A stretch of 64,000 nucleotides of DNA from Thermoanaerobacterales bacterium (GTDB taxonomy: Bacteria > Bacillota > Desulfotomaculia > Desulfotomaculales > JASEER01), in the NCBI GenBank assembly GCA_030019475.1, contig JASEER010000003.1, forward strand, positions 40,670 through 104,669. Direction: 5' to 3'. This document shows, piece by piece, positions 15,610 through 23,690 of this stretch (positions are counted from its first letter, which is position 1; each line of letters begins with the position of its first letter). Under the pieces are notes generated by a model that saw only the letters and a program-made list of their open reading frames with translations, searched no databases and was not told the origin of the DNA. The translations under genes were made by a program, and so were the position numbers.

Positions 15610-15978
15610 TTAGCTTTGTCCCAGGACGCGCTCGATGGCCTGGAGCATGCGCTCCTGCTGGAAGGGCTTGACGATGAAGTCTTTCGCCCCGGCCTGGATG
15701 GCCTCCATGACCATGCTCTGCTGCCCCATGGCGCTGACCATAATAATGTTGGCGTTGGGGTCGATCTGGCGAATGGCCTTGACCCCTTCGATGCCGTCGA
15801 CGTCGGGCATCGTGATGTCCATGGTCACCAGGTCGGGCTGGGTTTCCTTGTACAGTTGGGCGGCGGCAGCGCCGTTCTCCGCCTCGCCGACGACCTCGTA
15901 GCCCGATTTCACGAGTATGTTCTTAATCATCATCCGCATAAAGGCCGCGTCGTCGGCGATGAGGATCCTCTTCCCCAC
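15610..15978 (-). CDS. cheY: Chemotaxis response regulator CheY
   Basis: A single receiver domain, 122 aa: acidic pair DD (9-10), phosphoacceptor Asp54 in VTMDITMPDV, Ser in VSAMG, and the invariant Lys in FIVKPF. Phosphorylated by CheA, it would bind FliM and FliY, whose genes follow directly, and be dephosphorylated by FliY and CheC. Confidence 0.95.
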   Translation of the reverse strand: MGKRILIADDAAFMRMMIKNILVKSGYEVVGEAENGAAAAQLYKETQPDLVTMDITMPDVDGIEGVKAIRQIDPNANIIMVSAMGQQSMVMEAIQAGAKDFIVKPFQQERMLQAIERVLGQS

Positions 15979-16020
15979 GTTCGTCTCCCTCCTGTAACCT
16001 CTCCGGTATCTTTCAGTACT

Positions 16021-16641
16021 TCAAATGGCTATTCCCAGGGCCTTCAAGAGCACGGCCAGGGAATTTATCTCCGTCAGCAGTAAAAAGTGGCTTTGGATAG
16101 CCTCGGCGTCGCCTTCCGAGAAAACGGTGTCGACCAGCAGGATATTGTCTTCGGCGTAACCGCTGGCGGCCAGGCCCGCGCTCAGCACGGCGCCCAGCAT
16201 GTCGCAGGCCAGCATCGGCACCCCGGGCTTCAGTTCCAGCCCGGTCAAGGTGCCGATGGCGCTGGCAAAGTTGCCCGTGAGAATGTTCCCGGCCTCCATC
16301 AGGACGGAACGGCCCATTTCGTCCAGTTCGGTGGTTTCGCCCGGAACGCGGCCGAGAAGCAGGTCCACCAGGCGCAGAGCGCTGGCCTCACTGAACAGGT
16401 AGACGATAGCGCCCTGGATGTCCCCGGTCACCCGCAACTGGACGCAGGCCACAGACTCCTCCATTCCCCCGACGTAGTCGAGCACCTCGTCCAGGGGCAG
16501 AAAGGCGGCCTTCGGCACGCTGATGTTCACCCGCGCGCCCAGCAGGCTCGCGAGGGCGGTGGCCGCGTTGCCGGCGCCGATGTTGCCTATTTCCTGGAGC
16601 ACGTCCAACTGCATGGCGGAAAACGCCTTGGAACTCTCCAT
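16021..16641 (-). CDS. cheC: CheY-P phosphatase CheC
   Basis: The 206-aa protein has two phosphatase helices, LQEIGNIGAGNAATAL near residue 14 and LMEAGNILTGNFASAIG near residue 110, each with the E-xx-N catalytic pattern. CheC acts on CheY-P and is stimulated by CheD, encoded two genes upstream. It lacks the C-terminal FliN domain that marks FliY. Confidence 0.93.
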   Translation of the reverse strand: MESSKAFSAMQLDVLQEIGNIGAGNAATALASLLGARVNISVPKAAFLPLDEVLDYVGGMEESVACVQLRVTGDIQGAIVYLFSEASALRLVDLLLGRVPGETTELDEMGRSVLMEAGNILTGNFASAIGTLTGLELKPGVPMLACDMLGAVLSAGLAASGYAEDNILLVDTVFSEGDAEAIQSHFLLLTEINSLAVLLKALGIAI

Positions 16642-16651
16642 AACTCAACCC

Positions 16652-17419
16652 CTACCTCTTTATATAAAACGACATCGCCACCCGCTCGAATCCCAGCTCA
16701 CGGTACTCGAAGATGCTCTCGCTCGCCCCCAGGAAGAGCACGCCTCCCGGGTTGAGGGCCCGGGCGAAACCGCTGTTGATCCGGTACTGCGCCTCGCGCG
16801 TGAAGTAGATCTGGACGTTACGGCAAACGATCAAGTCATAACCCGTCCCATAGGCGTCTGTCAGGAGGTCATGGCGGCGGAAATTGACCCGCCGCTTGAT
16901 ATCTTCGACAACGGCAAAGGTGCCGTTTTCGGCCCGGAAGTATTTCGTCCGCCGGGCGGGACTGACGTTACGCAGAAGGTCGGCGGCATAGCGGCCTGCC
17001 GTGGCCACCTGCAGGATGCGGGTGTCGATATCGGTGGCCTCGATCCGGTGCCGGCGCCCCGGGCTCAACTCGTCGAGCAGGATGGTCACCGAGTAGGGTT
17101 CGGCCCCGTTGGAACAGGCGGCACTCCAGACCTTGAGAACGGGCTTTCCGGCCAGCAGCCGCGGCAGCACGTCCTTCTCCAGGGTGGCGAAGGCGCGCGG
17201 GTCACGAAAAAACTCCGTCACATTGATGGTTATGTAGTCGAAAAATTCGCTGCGCGCCTGGGCATCCCCTTCCAGCAGCCGGAAATAAACGGCAAAATCA
17301 GTGATATTCCGCCGGCCCATCAGGCTCATGATGCGGCGCTGGAGCTGCTTTTCCTTGTAGCTCTCCAGGTCGAGGTTAAACCTGGCCTTGACGCGCTGTT
17401 TGAAGGCGGTGAAGTCCAT
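16652..17419 (-). CDS. cheR: Chemoreceptor glutamate methyltransferase CheR
   Basis: A SAM-dependent methylase of chemoreceptor glutamates. The 255-aa protein has the N-terminal helical domain (FKQRVKARFNLDLESYK) and a methyltransferase core with FFRD, WSAACSNGAEPYS, ATDID and DLIVCRNVQIYF. CRNV is the standard CheR motif. It shares one base with the cheD stop. cheB, its counterpart, is far away at 60.6 kb. Confidence 0.95.
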   Translation of the reverse strand: MDFTAFKQRVKARFNLDLESYKEKQLQRRIMSLMGRRNITDFAVYFRLLEGDAQARSEFFDYITINVTEFFRDPRAFATLEKDVLPRLLAGKPVLKVWSAACSNGAEPYSVTILLDELSPGRRHRIEATDIDTRILQVATAGRYAADLLRNVSPARRTKYFRAENGTFAVVEDIKRRVNFRRHDLLTDAYGTGYDLIVCRNVQIYFTREAQYRINSGFARALNPGGVLFLGASESIFEYRELGFERVAMSFYIKR

Positions 17420-17937
17420 TACAGCGTACGCGTCCCCTGTCCCAGACTGCGGATGGTCACCAGGCCGGTCGCGGTATCCAGGTACATCGTCCGGCCGACG
17501 TTCCCGCCCACCTCTTCACCCTTCACGCGAAGCTTGAGGCGGGCCAGCATCAGCCGGACCATCTCCACGTTGCGCTGCCCGATGTTCAGGATGAACTGGC
17601 GGTCGGCCCCGCTGAACATCTGCGCGCCGCCGGCCAGTTTGGCCTCCAGTCGCTCCCGGCGGGCACCGAGCTTCTTTAGTTCGTCCAGCAGCATCGGCAC
17701 GCCCAGGTCGGCGTAGCGCGCCGGCTTGTTAATCCGGCTGTAGGCGGTGCTGTCCGGCAGCATGACGTGCAGCAGCCCGCCACACTTCATCACCGGGTCA
17801 TACAGGGTCACCCCGACGCAGGACCCCAGGCCGAGGGTCACCAGGACATGCGGCGCGAAGGCGATCTTGTACTCGCCGATCCCGACGTGGATCTGCTCGG
17901 GCTCCTGCGCCTTGACGGCGGAAAGTTCTTTCGACAC
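17419..17937 (-). CDS. cheD: Chemoreceptor glutamine deamidase CheD
   Basis: CheD deamidates receptor glutamines and activates CheC. The 172-aa protein has LGLGSCVGVTLYDP (catalytic Cys) and GGLLHVMLPDS (catalytic His), followed by the INKPARYAD segment. Start ATG at 17937. Confidence 0.95.
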   Translation of the reverse strand: MSKELSAVKAQEPEQIHVGIGEYKIAFAPHVLVTLGLGSCVGVTLYDPVMKCGGLLHVMLPDSTAYSRINKPARYADLGVPMLLDELKKLGARRERLEAKLAGGAQMFSGADRQFILNIGQRNVEMVRLMLARLKLRVKGEEVGGNVGRTMYLDTATGLVTIRSLGQGTRTL

Positions 17938-17956
17938 TCTAACCTTCCCTTACTTC

Positions 17957-18736
17957 TTAATCGCGGAGGCGGTTGGCCTGACCCCACATATCGTCACTGG
18001 TCTGGACCATCCGGGCGTTCACCTGGAAGGCGCGGTAGGCCTCGATAAGGGTGACCATCTCCGCCGCCAGGTCGACGTTGGATGATTCCAGGCGGCCGGA
18101 ACGCAGGGTACCCATACCATCCTCGCCGGGCAGGCCTTCGGTCGCCTCCCCGCCGGCCGCGGTGGCGGCGAACAGGTTCCCGCCGCGGGCCTCCAGGCCG
18201 CCGGGGTTCGGGAAGGTGTACAGGTTAAGCCGGCCCAGCTCCTCGGGTTCGCCCTCGGCGCCCAGGGCCGTCACCGTCCCGTCGGGACGCACGCTCACCT
18301 CCAGGGCGCCTTCCGGGACCTGGATCCCCGGCGCCACCGGGTCCCCGCCGGCCGTCACAAGGTTCCCCTCGGCGTCAATGTAGAAGGTGCCGTCCCGGGT
18401 GTAGAGGCGCTCCTCGCCGTCCGCGCGGTCCACGGCGAAAAAGCCCTCGCCCTCGATGGCCAGGTCCAGCGGACGGCCGGTCTCCAGGGGCATGCCGGGA
18501 GCGAAATCCCGCAGCGTGGCCGTAAGGCCCGCGCCGGCGCCGACCTGCGCCTGGGCCGCGCCGCCGTCCAGCGGAACGATCTCTTTCTCCAGACGGCCGG
18601 AGAGGAGATCACCGAAGCTGGCGCGGCCGGCCTTGAAGCCGGTGGTCTGGACATTGGCGACGTTGTTCGCCGCTATATCCACCCGTATTTGCTGGGCCAG
18701 CAGGCCCGCGGTGCTGCTCGACAGGGCACGTAACAT
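17957..18736 (-). CDS. Flagellar rod/hook-basal body protein (FlgG/FlhP-like)
   Basis: The 259-aa product has the N-terminal rod signature (LLAQQIRVDIAANNVANVQTTGFKAG), the mid-protein GRPLDLAIEGEGFFAV, and the C-terminal ESSNVDLAAEMVTLIEAYRAFQVN helix. These define the FlgE/F/G family. Two such genes lie in tandem, as flhO-flhP do in Bacillus. Which is the distal rod subunit cannot be decided by eye. Confidence 0.9.
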   Translation of the reverse strand: MLRALSSSTAGLLAQQIRVDIAANNVANVQTTGFKAGRASFGDLLSGRLEKEIVPLDGGAAQAQVGAGAGLTATLRDFAPGMPLETGRPLDLAIEGEGFFAVDRADGEERLYTRDGTFYIDAEGNLVTAGGDPVAPGIQVPEGALEVSVRPDGTVTALGAEGEPEELGRLNLYTFPNPGGLEARGGNLFAATAAGGEATEGLPGEDGMGTLRSGRLESSNVDLAAEMVTLIEAYRAFQVNARMVQTSDDMWGQANRLRD

Positions 18737-18753
18737 GCTATCCCCCCTTGCTC

Positions 18754-19500
18754 TTAGCGGACGCCGCCGACCTGGCTGATGGCCCGTTCCGCCAGCTGGT
18801 CGTGCGCCCGGACGAGGCGTTGGGCCGCCTCGTAGGCGCGGGTCGCCTTTATCATCCCGGCCATTTCGACGGCCAGGTCAACATTGGCCGCCTCCAGGGT
18901 TCCCGGCAGGACGCGGAAGTTCTGGGCGTCTTCCCCGCCCGCCGCGGCGGGTGCCAGGAAGCGGCCGGCCCCGTCCCTTGTCAGGGCACCCGGATCGGTG
19001 AAGGTCGTCACCCGCAGGCGGTCCACCACCTCGCCCGCGGCGTCGATGACCTCGCCCGCTTCGTTGAGGGTAAAGGCACCGGTGACCTGGACCGGGCCGC
19101 CCTCACCGAGGACGCGGTCCCCCGCCGCCGTCACCAGGTAGCCCTCGGGATCTACCGTCAACTGGCCGTCGCGGGTATAGGCCTCCTCCCCGCCGGCGGT
19201 CTCAACGGCGAAAAAGCCTTCCCCCTCCAGAGCGATATCGGTAGGCCGCCCGGTAAACTTTAGCGGCCCCGCCCCAAGATCGGGGGTGAAAAGGTCCACG
19301 GCCACGCCGTAATCGGTTTGGCCGATAGGCGTGGAGGCCCCGTCCTGCCGCGTGACGGCGTGGGTCAGGTAAGGGGCGAAGGCCACCACATCCCGCTTGT
19401 AACCGGGGGTCGAGAGGTTCGCCAGATTATGGGCCAGAGCCTCGGCCCTTGCCTGGTTCGCGTCCATCCCCGCGCCGGCGATGTACAGCCCGCGCAGCAT
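18754..19500 (-). CDS. Flagellar rod/hook-basal body protein (FlgF/FlhO-like)
   Basis: The 248-aa protein starts at the second methionine (MLRGLYIAGAGMDANQARAE); the open frame reaches 19506. It has LAHNLANLSTPGYKRD, DIALEGEGFFAVET and the C-terminal EAANVDLAVEMAGMIKATRAYE. It is paralogous to the gene that follows it and is probably the proximal rod FlgF equivalent. Confidence 0.9.
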   Translation of the reverse strand: MLRGLYIAGAGMDANQARAEALAHNLANLSTPGYKRDVVAFAPYLTHAVTRQDGASTPIGQTDYGVAVDLFTPDLGAGPLKFTGRPTDIALEGEGFFAVETAGGEEAYTRDGQLTVDPEGYLVTAAGDRVLGEGGPVQVTGAFTLNEAGEVIDAAGEVVDRLRVTTFTDPGALTRDGAGRFLAPAAAGGEDAQNFRVLPGTLEAANVDLAVEMAGMIKATRAYEAAQRLVRAHDQLAERAISQVGGVR

Positions 19501-19519
19501 AACCATCCCTCCCTAAAAA

Positions 19520-20068
19520 TCAGTCGGACTCTCTCCCGTCGGTGCCCGTGGCGCGGCGCAGGTTAATGATCAGCTCGATCTCCCCTTTTCCGCGGCCGGA
19601 TTCCCGCGCCAGGTCCGTAATCGTCTTACCCTGCTTGAAGCCGTGATAGACCCGCTCTCTCAGGTTCAGGGGCGGAGGCGAAGGACCGTCATCGGCAGCG
19701 GCTGAAACGGGCGGGCCCGGAGAAGCCTCCCGGTGAACCAAGACCAGGTTCCGGTAACGCCGGAGGGGTTCCGCCTGGTCCGCGGCCGGCCCGTCCGCCG
19801 CCGGCCGGGCGTGGGCGGCGGTTTCCGCCTCCCTCTCCGCGTCCGACCGCGCCCACAGCGCGTCGACCTTCGCCTCGAGGCGGGCCAGCCGCTCTTCCCA
19901 GTCCCGCCCTTCCGTCCCTTCCTCACCGCCCAGGGCGCCGGCCAGCAGGTCCTCGAAGTTCGCCCGGCGGTAGCGGCCGGCGAGGTACCAGATCACGGCC
20001 GCCAGGACGGCCAGCGTCCCGGCGATCAGGCCCAGGTAGAGGATCGTGAACGTCCAGATGTCACCCAT
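19520..20068 (-). CDS. SwrB/DUF6115-like membrane-anchored protein
   Basis: The 182-aa protein has one N-terminal transmembrane helix (FTILYLGLIAGTLAVLAAVIWYL), a charged, probably coiled-coil middle (RDWEERLARLEAKVDALW), a Pro/Ala-rich linker, and a short C-terminal helix-turn-helix-like end (YHGFKQGKTITDLARESGRGKGEIELII). This layout and the position right after the sigma factor gene match SwrB (YlxL) of Bacillus, which promotes FliM-FliY assembly and export. Sequence identity is low, so the assignment leans on layout and synteny. Confidence 0.7.
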   Translation of the reverse strand: MGDIWTFTILYLGLIAGTLAVLAAVIWYLAGRYRRANFEDLLAGALGGEEGTEGRDWEERLARLEAKVDALWARSDAEREAETAAHARPAADGPAADQAEPLRRYRNLVLVHREASPGPPVSAAADDGPSPPPLNLRERVYHGFKQGKTITDLARESGRGKGEIELIINLRRATGTDGRESD

Positions 20069-20856
20069 TAACTCCTTCCGCCCTCCTTCCCTTCCCCGCC
20101 CTCTTCCAGGGCGCGAATGCGCTCCCGCAACCTGGCGACGGCCTTTCCGTGGAGCTGACAGACCCGCGACTCGGAAACACCCAGGACCCGGCCGATTTCC
20201 TTCAAAGTCATCTCCTCCTGGTAATAGAGCGCCAGTACCAACCGGTCCTTCTCGTTAAGGCTTTCGATCGCACGGGCGAGAATGTTTTCATCCTCCGCGG
20301 CGACAATCGTTTCCAGGGGGTCCGGGGACGAGGGGTCCTGCACTATCCCGCTGACGCCCACGACTTCGCCCTCCTGCAGGGTCATGACCTCGTCCAGGGA
20401 GGCCAGCGACAGGGACTGGAAGTGGCTTGTCAGCCGGCTGTACTCCTCGAGGGAGCAACCCAGGGCTTCGGCCATCACGGCGTCGCTCACCGGCCCCTGG
20501 CACTCCCCCTCGAGACGCTCGCGCAAAGCGTTGACCTGCTGCAGTCTCTGCCACAGCTGGCGGGGCACCCAGGACAGCCGGCGTAATTCGTCAAGCATCG
20601 CCCCCCGCACGCGGCGGTAGGCGTAGGTCTGAAAATCAACCCCCAGCGACGGGTCGTATTTTTCGATGGCCTCGATCAGGCCGAAGACGCCGTACCCCTC
20701 CAGGTCCTCCTGGCTGAGAAAGGCCGGCAGGCGTACGGCGATGCGCCCGGCCAGGTGCCGCACCAGTGGCAGGTAGGCCATGACGAGCCGGTTACGAACT
20801 TCCCGGTCGCGGGTGTCCCGGTATTCCACCCACAACTCCTTGGCCGCGGCCACCAT
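20068..20856 (-). CDS. fliA: RNA polymerase sigma factor for flagellar genes (FliA/SigD)
   Basis: A sigma-28 family factor, 262 aa: region 2 (RNRLVMAYLPLVRHLAGRIA, QEDLEGYGVFGLIEAIEKYD, FQTYAYRRVRGAMLDELR), a short region 3 and region 4 (LKEIGRVLGVSESRVCQLHGKA). It should read TAAA-N15-GCCGATAA promoters such as those before fliC (50810-50836) and flgM (60508-60534), and be held by FlgM. The stop overlaps the start of the SwrB-like gene. Confidence 0.96.
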   Translation of the reverse strand: MVAAAKELWVEYRDTRDREVRNRLVMAYLPLVRHLAGRIAVRLPAFLSQEDLEGYGVFGLIEAIEKYDPSLGVDFQTYAYRRVRGAMLDELRRLSWVPRQLWQRLQQVNALRERLEGECQGPVSDAVMAEALGCSLEEYSRLTSHFQSLSLASLDEVMTLQEGEVVGVSGIVQDPSSPDPLETIVAAEDENILARAIESLNEKDRLVLALYYQEEMTLKEIGRVLGVSESRVCQLHGKAVARLRERIRALEEGGEGKEGGRS

Positions 20857-20864
20857 ACCACCTC

Positions 20865-21539
20865 CTAGGTAACCCGTCTGTTTTCGGCCATCTTCCAGAA
20901 GATGAAAGACATAATCTCGTCCTGGCGGCGCACCGGCAGGTCCAGAAATTCCAGGCCGTAACGGCGGATGGGCTTGCTTTTCGTGCCCGGCGGCGGGTCC
21001 TCGGTTTCCTTCCGCACCACCCGCGCCTGCGTCTCGATCTCCAGGGTCCGCTGGCGCAGGGGCAGCGCGAACCTGAGCATCAGCAGCGTCCCGGTGTCAT
21101 ATACGCGGTCGGTTTGCAGCTTCAGCCCGCCGGCGCTGATGTCCACCGCCCGCCCCTTGTGCCAGGCCGGCGTCTTGGAACCGGACGGCGCTTCGGCGAA
21201 CTCGACGTCAAGCAGGCAGCCCAGGCGGACGTGGCGGCGAAGCTGCTTGCGTTCAACTTCCTGCGGCCAGGCCAGCCCGTAGAGCGGGATTTCATCCTCC
21301 CGCACCCGGGTCACAGAGGTGCGAAAGAAATAGGATGCATCTTCTTTGGTAAACCTGACCTGCAGGTTCTCGCCGCGGGACAGGACAAGGGACAGGCTGC
21401 GTGACATGGGCATGCCGATAAAGATTGCGTTCTTGTCTATGTCCTGGACGGAGGACACATAAAAGTCGTCTTCCCCCTCGCGGGCGACGAAGACTTTCAG
21501 GTGGACCTTCAGTAATTCGCGGATGTCGTCGTCAGGCAA
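20865..21539 (-). CDS. PilZ-domain flagellar regulator (YcgR/DgrA-like)
   Basis: The 224-aa protein has an N-terminal PilZN-type beta domain and a C-terminal PilZ domain with the cyclic-di-GMP-binding motif RRHVR and DISAGGLKL. Such proteins brake the motor or change its direction when c-di-GMP is high. It lies between flhG and fliA, a common place in clostridial flagellar operons. Confidence 0.88.
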   Translation of the reverse strand: MPDDDIRELLKVHLKVFVAREGEDDFYVSSVQDIDKNAIFIGMPMSRSLSLVLSRGENLQVRFTKEDASYFFRTSVTRVREDEIPLYGLAWPQEVERKQLRRHVRLGCLLDVEFAEAPSGSKTPAWHKGRAVDISAGGLKLQTDRVYDTGTLLMLRFALPLRQRTLEIETQARVVRKETEDPPPGTKSKPIRRYGLEFLDLPVRRQDEIMSFIFWKMAENRRVT

Positions 21540-21559
21540 AACGGCTGATCCCTCTCCCT

Positions 21560-22447
21560 CTACCCAAGGCGAAAAATGCGCGCCAGCCGCTGGATAAAAC
21601 CGTTCCCAGGGCCGGGGTCCCTACCGCCGGGCACGGCGCCTGTTTCCCCTGCCAGCCGCCCGGCAACCAGTTCCAGGCAGCGGGCGGCAGGCGCCTCAGG
21701 GAAGGCCACGACCAGCGGCTCCTGCACGCGCACCGCACGCCCGACGGCCGGGTCGTCGTAAACATAACCCAGGTAGTTCACCCTAAAGTTTAGAAACCGC
21801 CCCACCGCCGTCTCCATCCTCCGGGCCGTCTCCAGCCCCTCTTCCCCGGAGGCTACGCGGTTGACCACCAGGGAGACTCCGGGGACGACCCCGTGGCGGG
21901 CCAGGACCTTGATCAGGGCGTAGGCGTCGGTCATGGAGGTCGGCTCCGGGGTCACCACCACGATCACGTCCCCCGCCGCCGCCAGAAACCCGATTACGTT
22001 CCGGCTGATTCCCGCCCCGGTATCAATAAAGATGAAGTCCGCTATGTCGCCCAGGCCCTGGAGCATTCCCAGGACCCGCGCCCGCTGGGAGGCGTCCAGG
22101 TTGGCCATTTCCGTGAAGCCCGAGCCCCCTGAGATGATCCGCAGCCCGTAAGGGGTCCGCACCACCACGTCGGCCAGCGTCCTGTCCCCGAAGAGGACGT
22201 CCCGCAGGGTGTGGCGGGGAGCGATATTCAGCAGCACCTCGACGTTGGCCAGCCCGACGTCGGCGTCCAGGAGAAGCACCCGCCAGCCCAGGCGCGTCAA
22301 CAGGATGCCCAGGTTCACGGCGATGTTTGTTTTGCCCACCCCGCCCTTGCCGCTGCTGACGGCGACCACGCGCAGGTCGCGCGCCGCCGGACGGACCGGC
22401 GGCACCTGCTGGGCCAGGAACCTCAAGCGGAAGGCCTGGTCAGGCAT
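21560..22447 (-). CDS. flhG: MinD-like ATPase FlhG
   Basis: FlhG limits flagellar number and works with FlhF. It has a deviant Walker A (SSGKGGVGKTN), DADVGLANVEV, and FIDTGAGIS. The frame is open to 22570, but ATG at 22447 (MPDQAFRLRF) fits the family and overlaps flhF by 8 nt. The N-terminal DQAxxLR motif, which stimulates the FlhF GTPase, is present. 295 aa. Confidence 0.93.
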   Translation of the reverse strand: MPDQAFRLRFLAQQVPPVRPAARDLRVVAVSSGKGGVGKTNIAVNLGILLTRLGWRVLLLDADVGLANVEVLLNIAPRHTLRDVLFGDRTLADVVVRTPYGLRIISGGSGFTEMANLDASQRARVLGMLQGLGDIADFIFIDTGAGISRNVIGFLAAAGDVIVVVTPEPTSMTDAYALIKVLARHGVVPGVSLVVNRVASGEEGLETARRMETAVGRFLNFRVNYLGYVYDDPAVGRAVRVQEPLVVAFPEAPAARCLELVAGRLAGETGAVPGGRDPGPGNGFIQRLARIFRLG

Positions 22448-23690
22448 TGTTCCCCACCCTCTCGACGACCATCCGGACCAATCTCTGAGGATCGACGGCG
22501 CGGATATCGTAGGGCACGTTCTGCCCGTTGGTGATATAGACCACCGGCCGGCCGACCTCGTGCACGACATTGATCAGGCATCCCAGGGTCTCGGTTTCGT
22601 CGACCTTGGTGAAGACCAGCTTGGCGTAATCAAGTACCTGAAAGTCGCTGGTAATGCGGCCCAGGTCGCGCATCTTGGTGTTGGAACTGAGCACCAGCAG
22701 GACGTCGAAGGGACGGTCGATGAGCTGTAAGAAGCCCTGCAGTTCCCTGACCTGTTCCCGGTTCTTCGACGGCCGCCCGGCGGTGTCGACCAGGATATAG
22801 TCGGCGTCGGCGTGCCGCGCCAGGGCCTGCGCCAGGTCCCCGGGCGTCAGGGCGACCTCCAGGGGCAGGTCCATGATCTCGGCGTAGGTCCTTAACTGTT
22901 CCACCGCGCCCAGGCGGTAGGTGTCGATCGTCACCATGGCCACCCGCCGGTGCTCGATGAGGGCCAACTGCGCGGCCAGTTTGGCCAGGGTGGTCGTCTT
23001 GCCCACCCCGGTGGGGCCGACGAAGACCAGAACCGATTTCAGGTCCTCGCCGGTGTAGGCCGGCGCTAGAATCTCCTCCAGGCCCTCGATGATGAGGTCC
23101 CTGGCCCGGCCGTCTGTGTCGGCGGGGGACCGGACGTTCTGACGCAGCCGGTCAAGCAGCCGTTCCACGATCGTGATGTCGATATCCATCTCGGCCAGCA
23201 GGCGCCGCCATTGCTGCAGGAAGGGCTCGTCGGCGCCCGGCGGCCCCTGGCGCTCCAGCAGCCGGCCCAGCATCCGCTTCAGGTCGGCCAGTTCCCGCCG
23301 GAGCGGTTCCGCCACCCGGGGGGACTCATCCGGGGGCGCGGGGGCAGCGGCGCCGGCTGTCTTCGCCTTCCCGTCGCCCGGAGCCGGTGCGGCCTGCGGG
23401 GCCGCGGTCTTCGCGGGCGGCGGGATGACCGAGGGCATGCCCCCCGCGTTCACCGGGGTCATGACCTGCACCTCCCCCGCGGGGGACGGGGACTCCCCGG
23501 GCGTTTCGCACGCCCCCGGCGCCTCATCCAGCGCGGCCGTAACTTCGATCAGGGGCGGGGCCAGGAAACCCAGGACCCCCTTGCCGCGCACCTTCCGGCT
23601 GAAAATGATGACCGCTTCCTGGCCCAGGTCTTCGCGGACCATGCTCATGGCCTCCGGCATGTTCCGCGCCAGGTAACGCTTAATCTTCAT
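22440..23690 (-). CDS. flhF: SRP-type GTPase FlhF
   Basis: FlhF sets the position of new flagella at the membrane. The 416-aa protein has a basic N-terminal segment (MKIKRYLARNMPEAM), an Ala/Pro-rich linker (about 80-140), an N domain, and an NG GTPase domain with GPTGVGKTTTLAKLAA, DTYRLGAVEQL, VDTAGRP and KVDE. It overlaps flhA by 11 nt. Confidence 0.95.
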   Translation of the reverse strand: MKIKRYLARNMPEAMSMVREDLGQEAVIIFSRKVRGKGVLGFLAPPLIEVTAALDEAPGACETPGESPSPAGEVQVMTPVNAGGMPSVIPPPAKTAAPQAAPAPGDGKAKTAGAAAPAPPDESPRVAEPLRRELADLKRMLGRLLERQGPPGADEPFLQQWRRLLAEMDIDITIVERLLDRLRQNVRSPADTDGRARDLIIEGLEEILAPAYTGEDLKSVLVFVGPTGVGKTTTLAKLAAQLALIEHRRVAMVTIDTYRLGAVEQLRTYAEIMDLPLEVALTPGDLAQALARHADADYILVDTAGRPSKNREQVRELQGFLQLIDRPFDVLLVLSSNTKMRDLGRITSDFQVLDYAKLVFTKVDETETLGCLINVVHEVGRPVVYITNGQNVPYDIRAVDPQRLVRMVVERVGNNA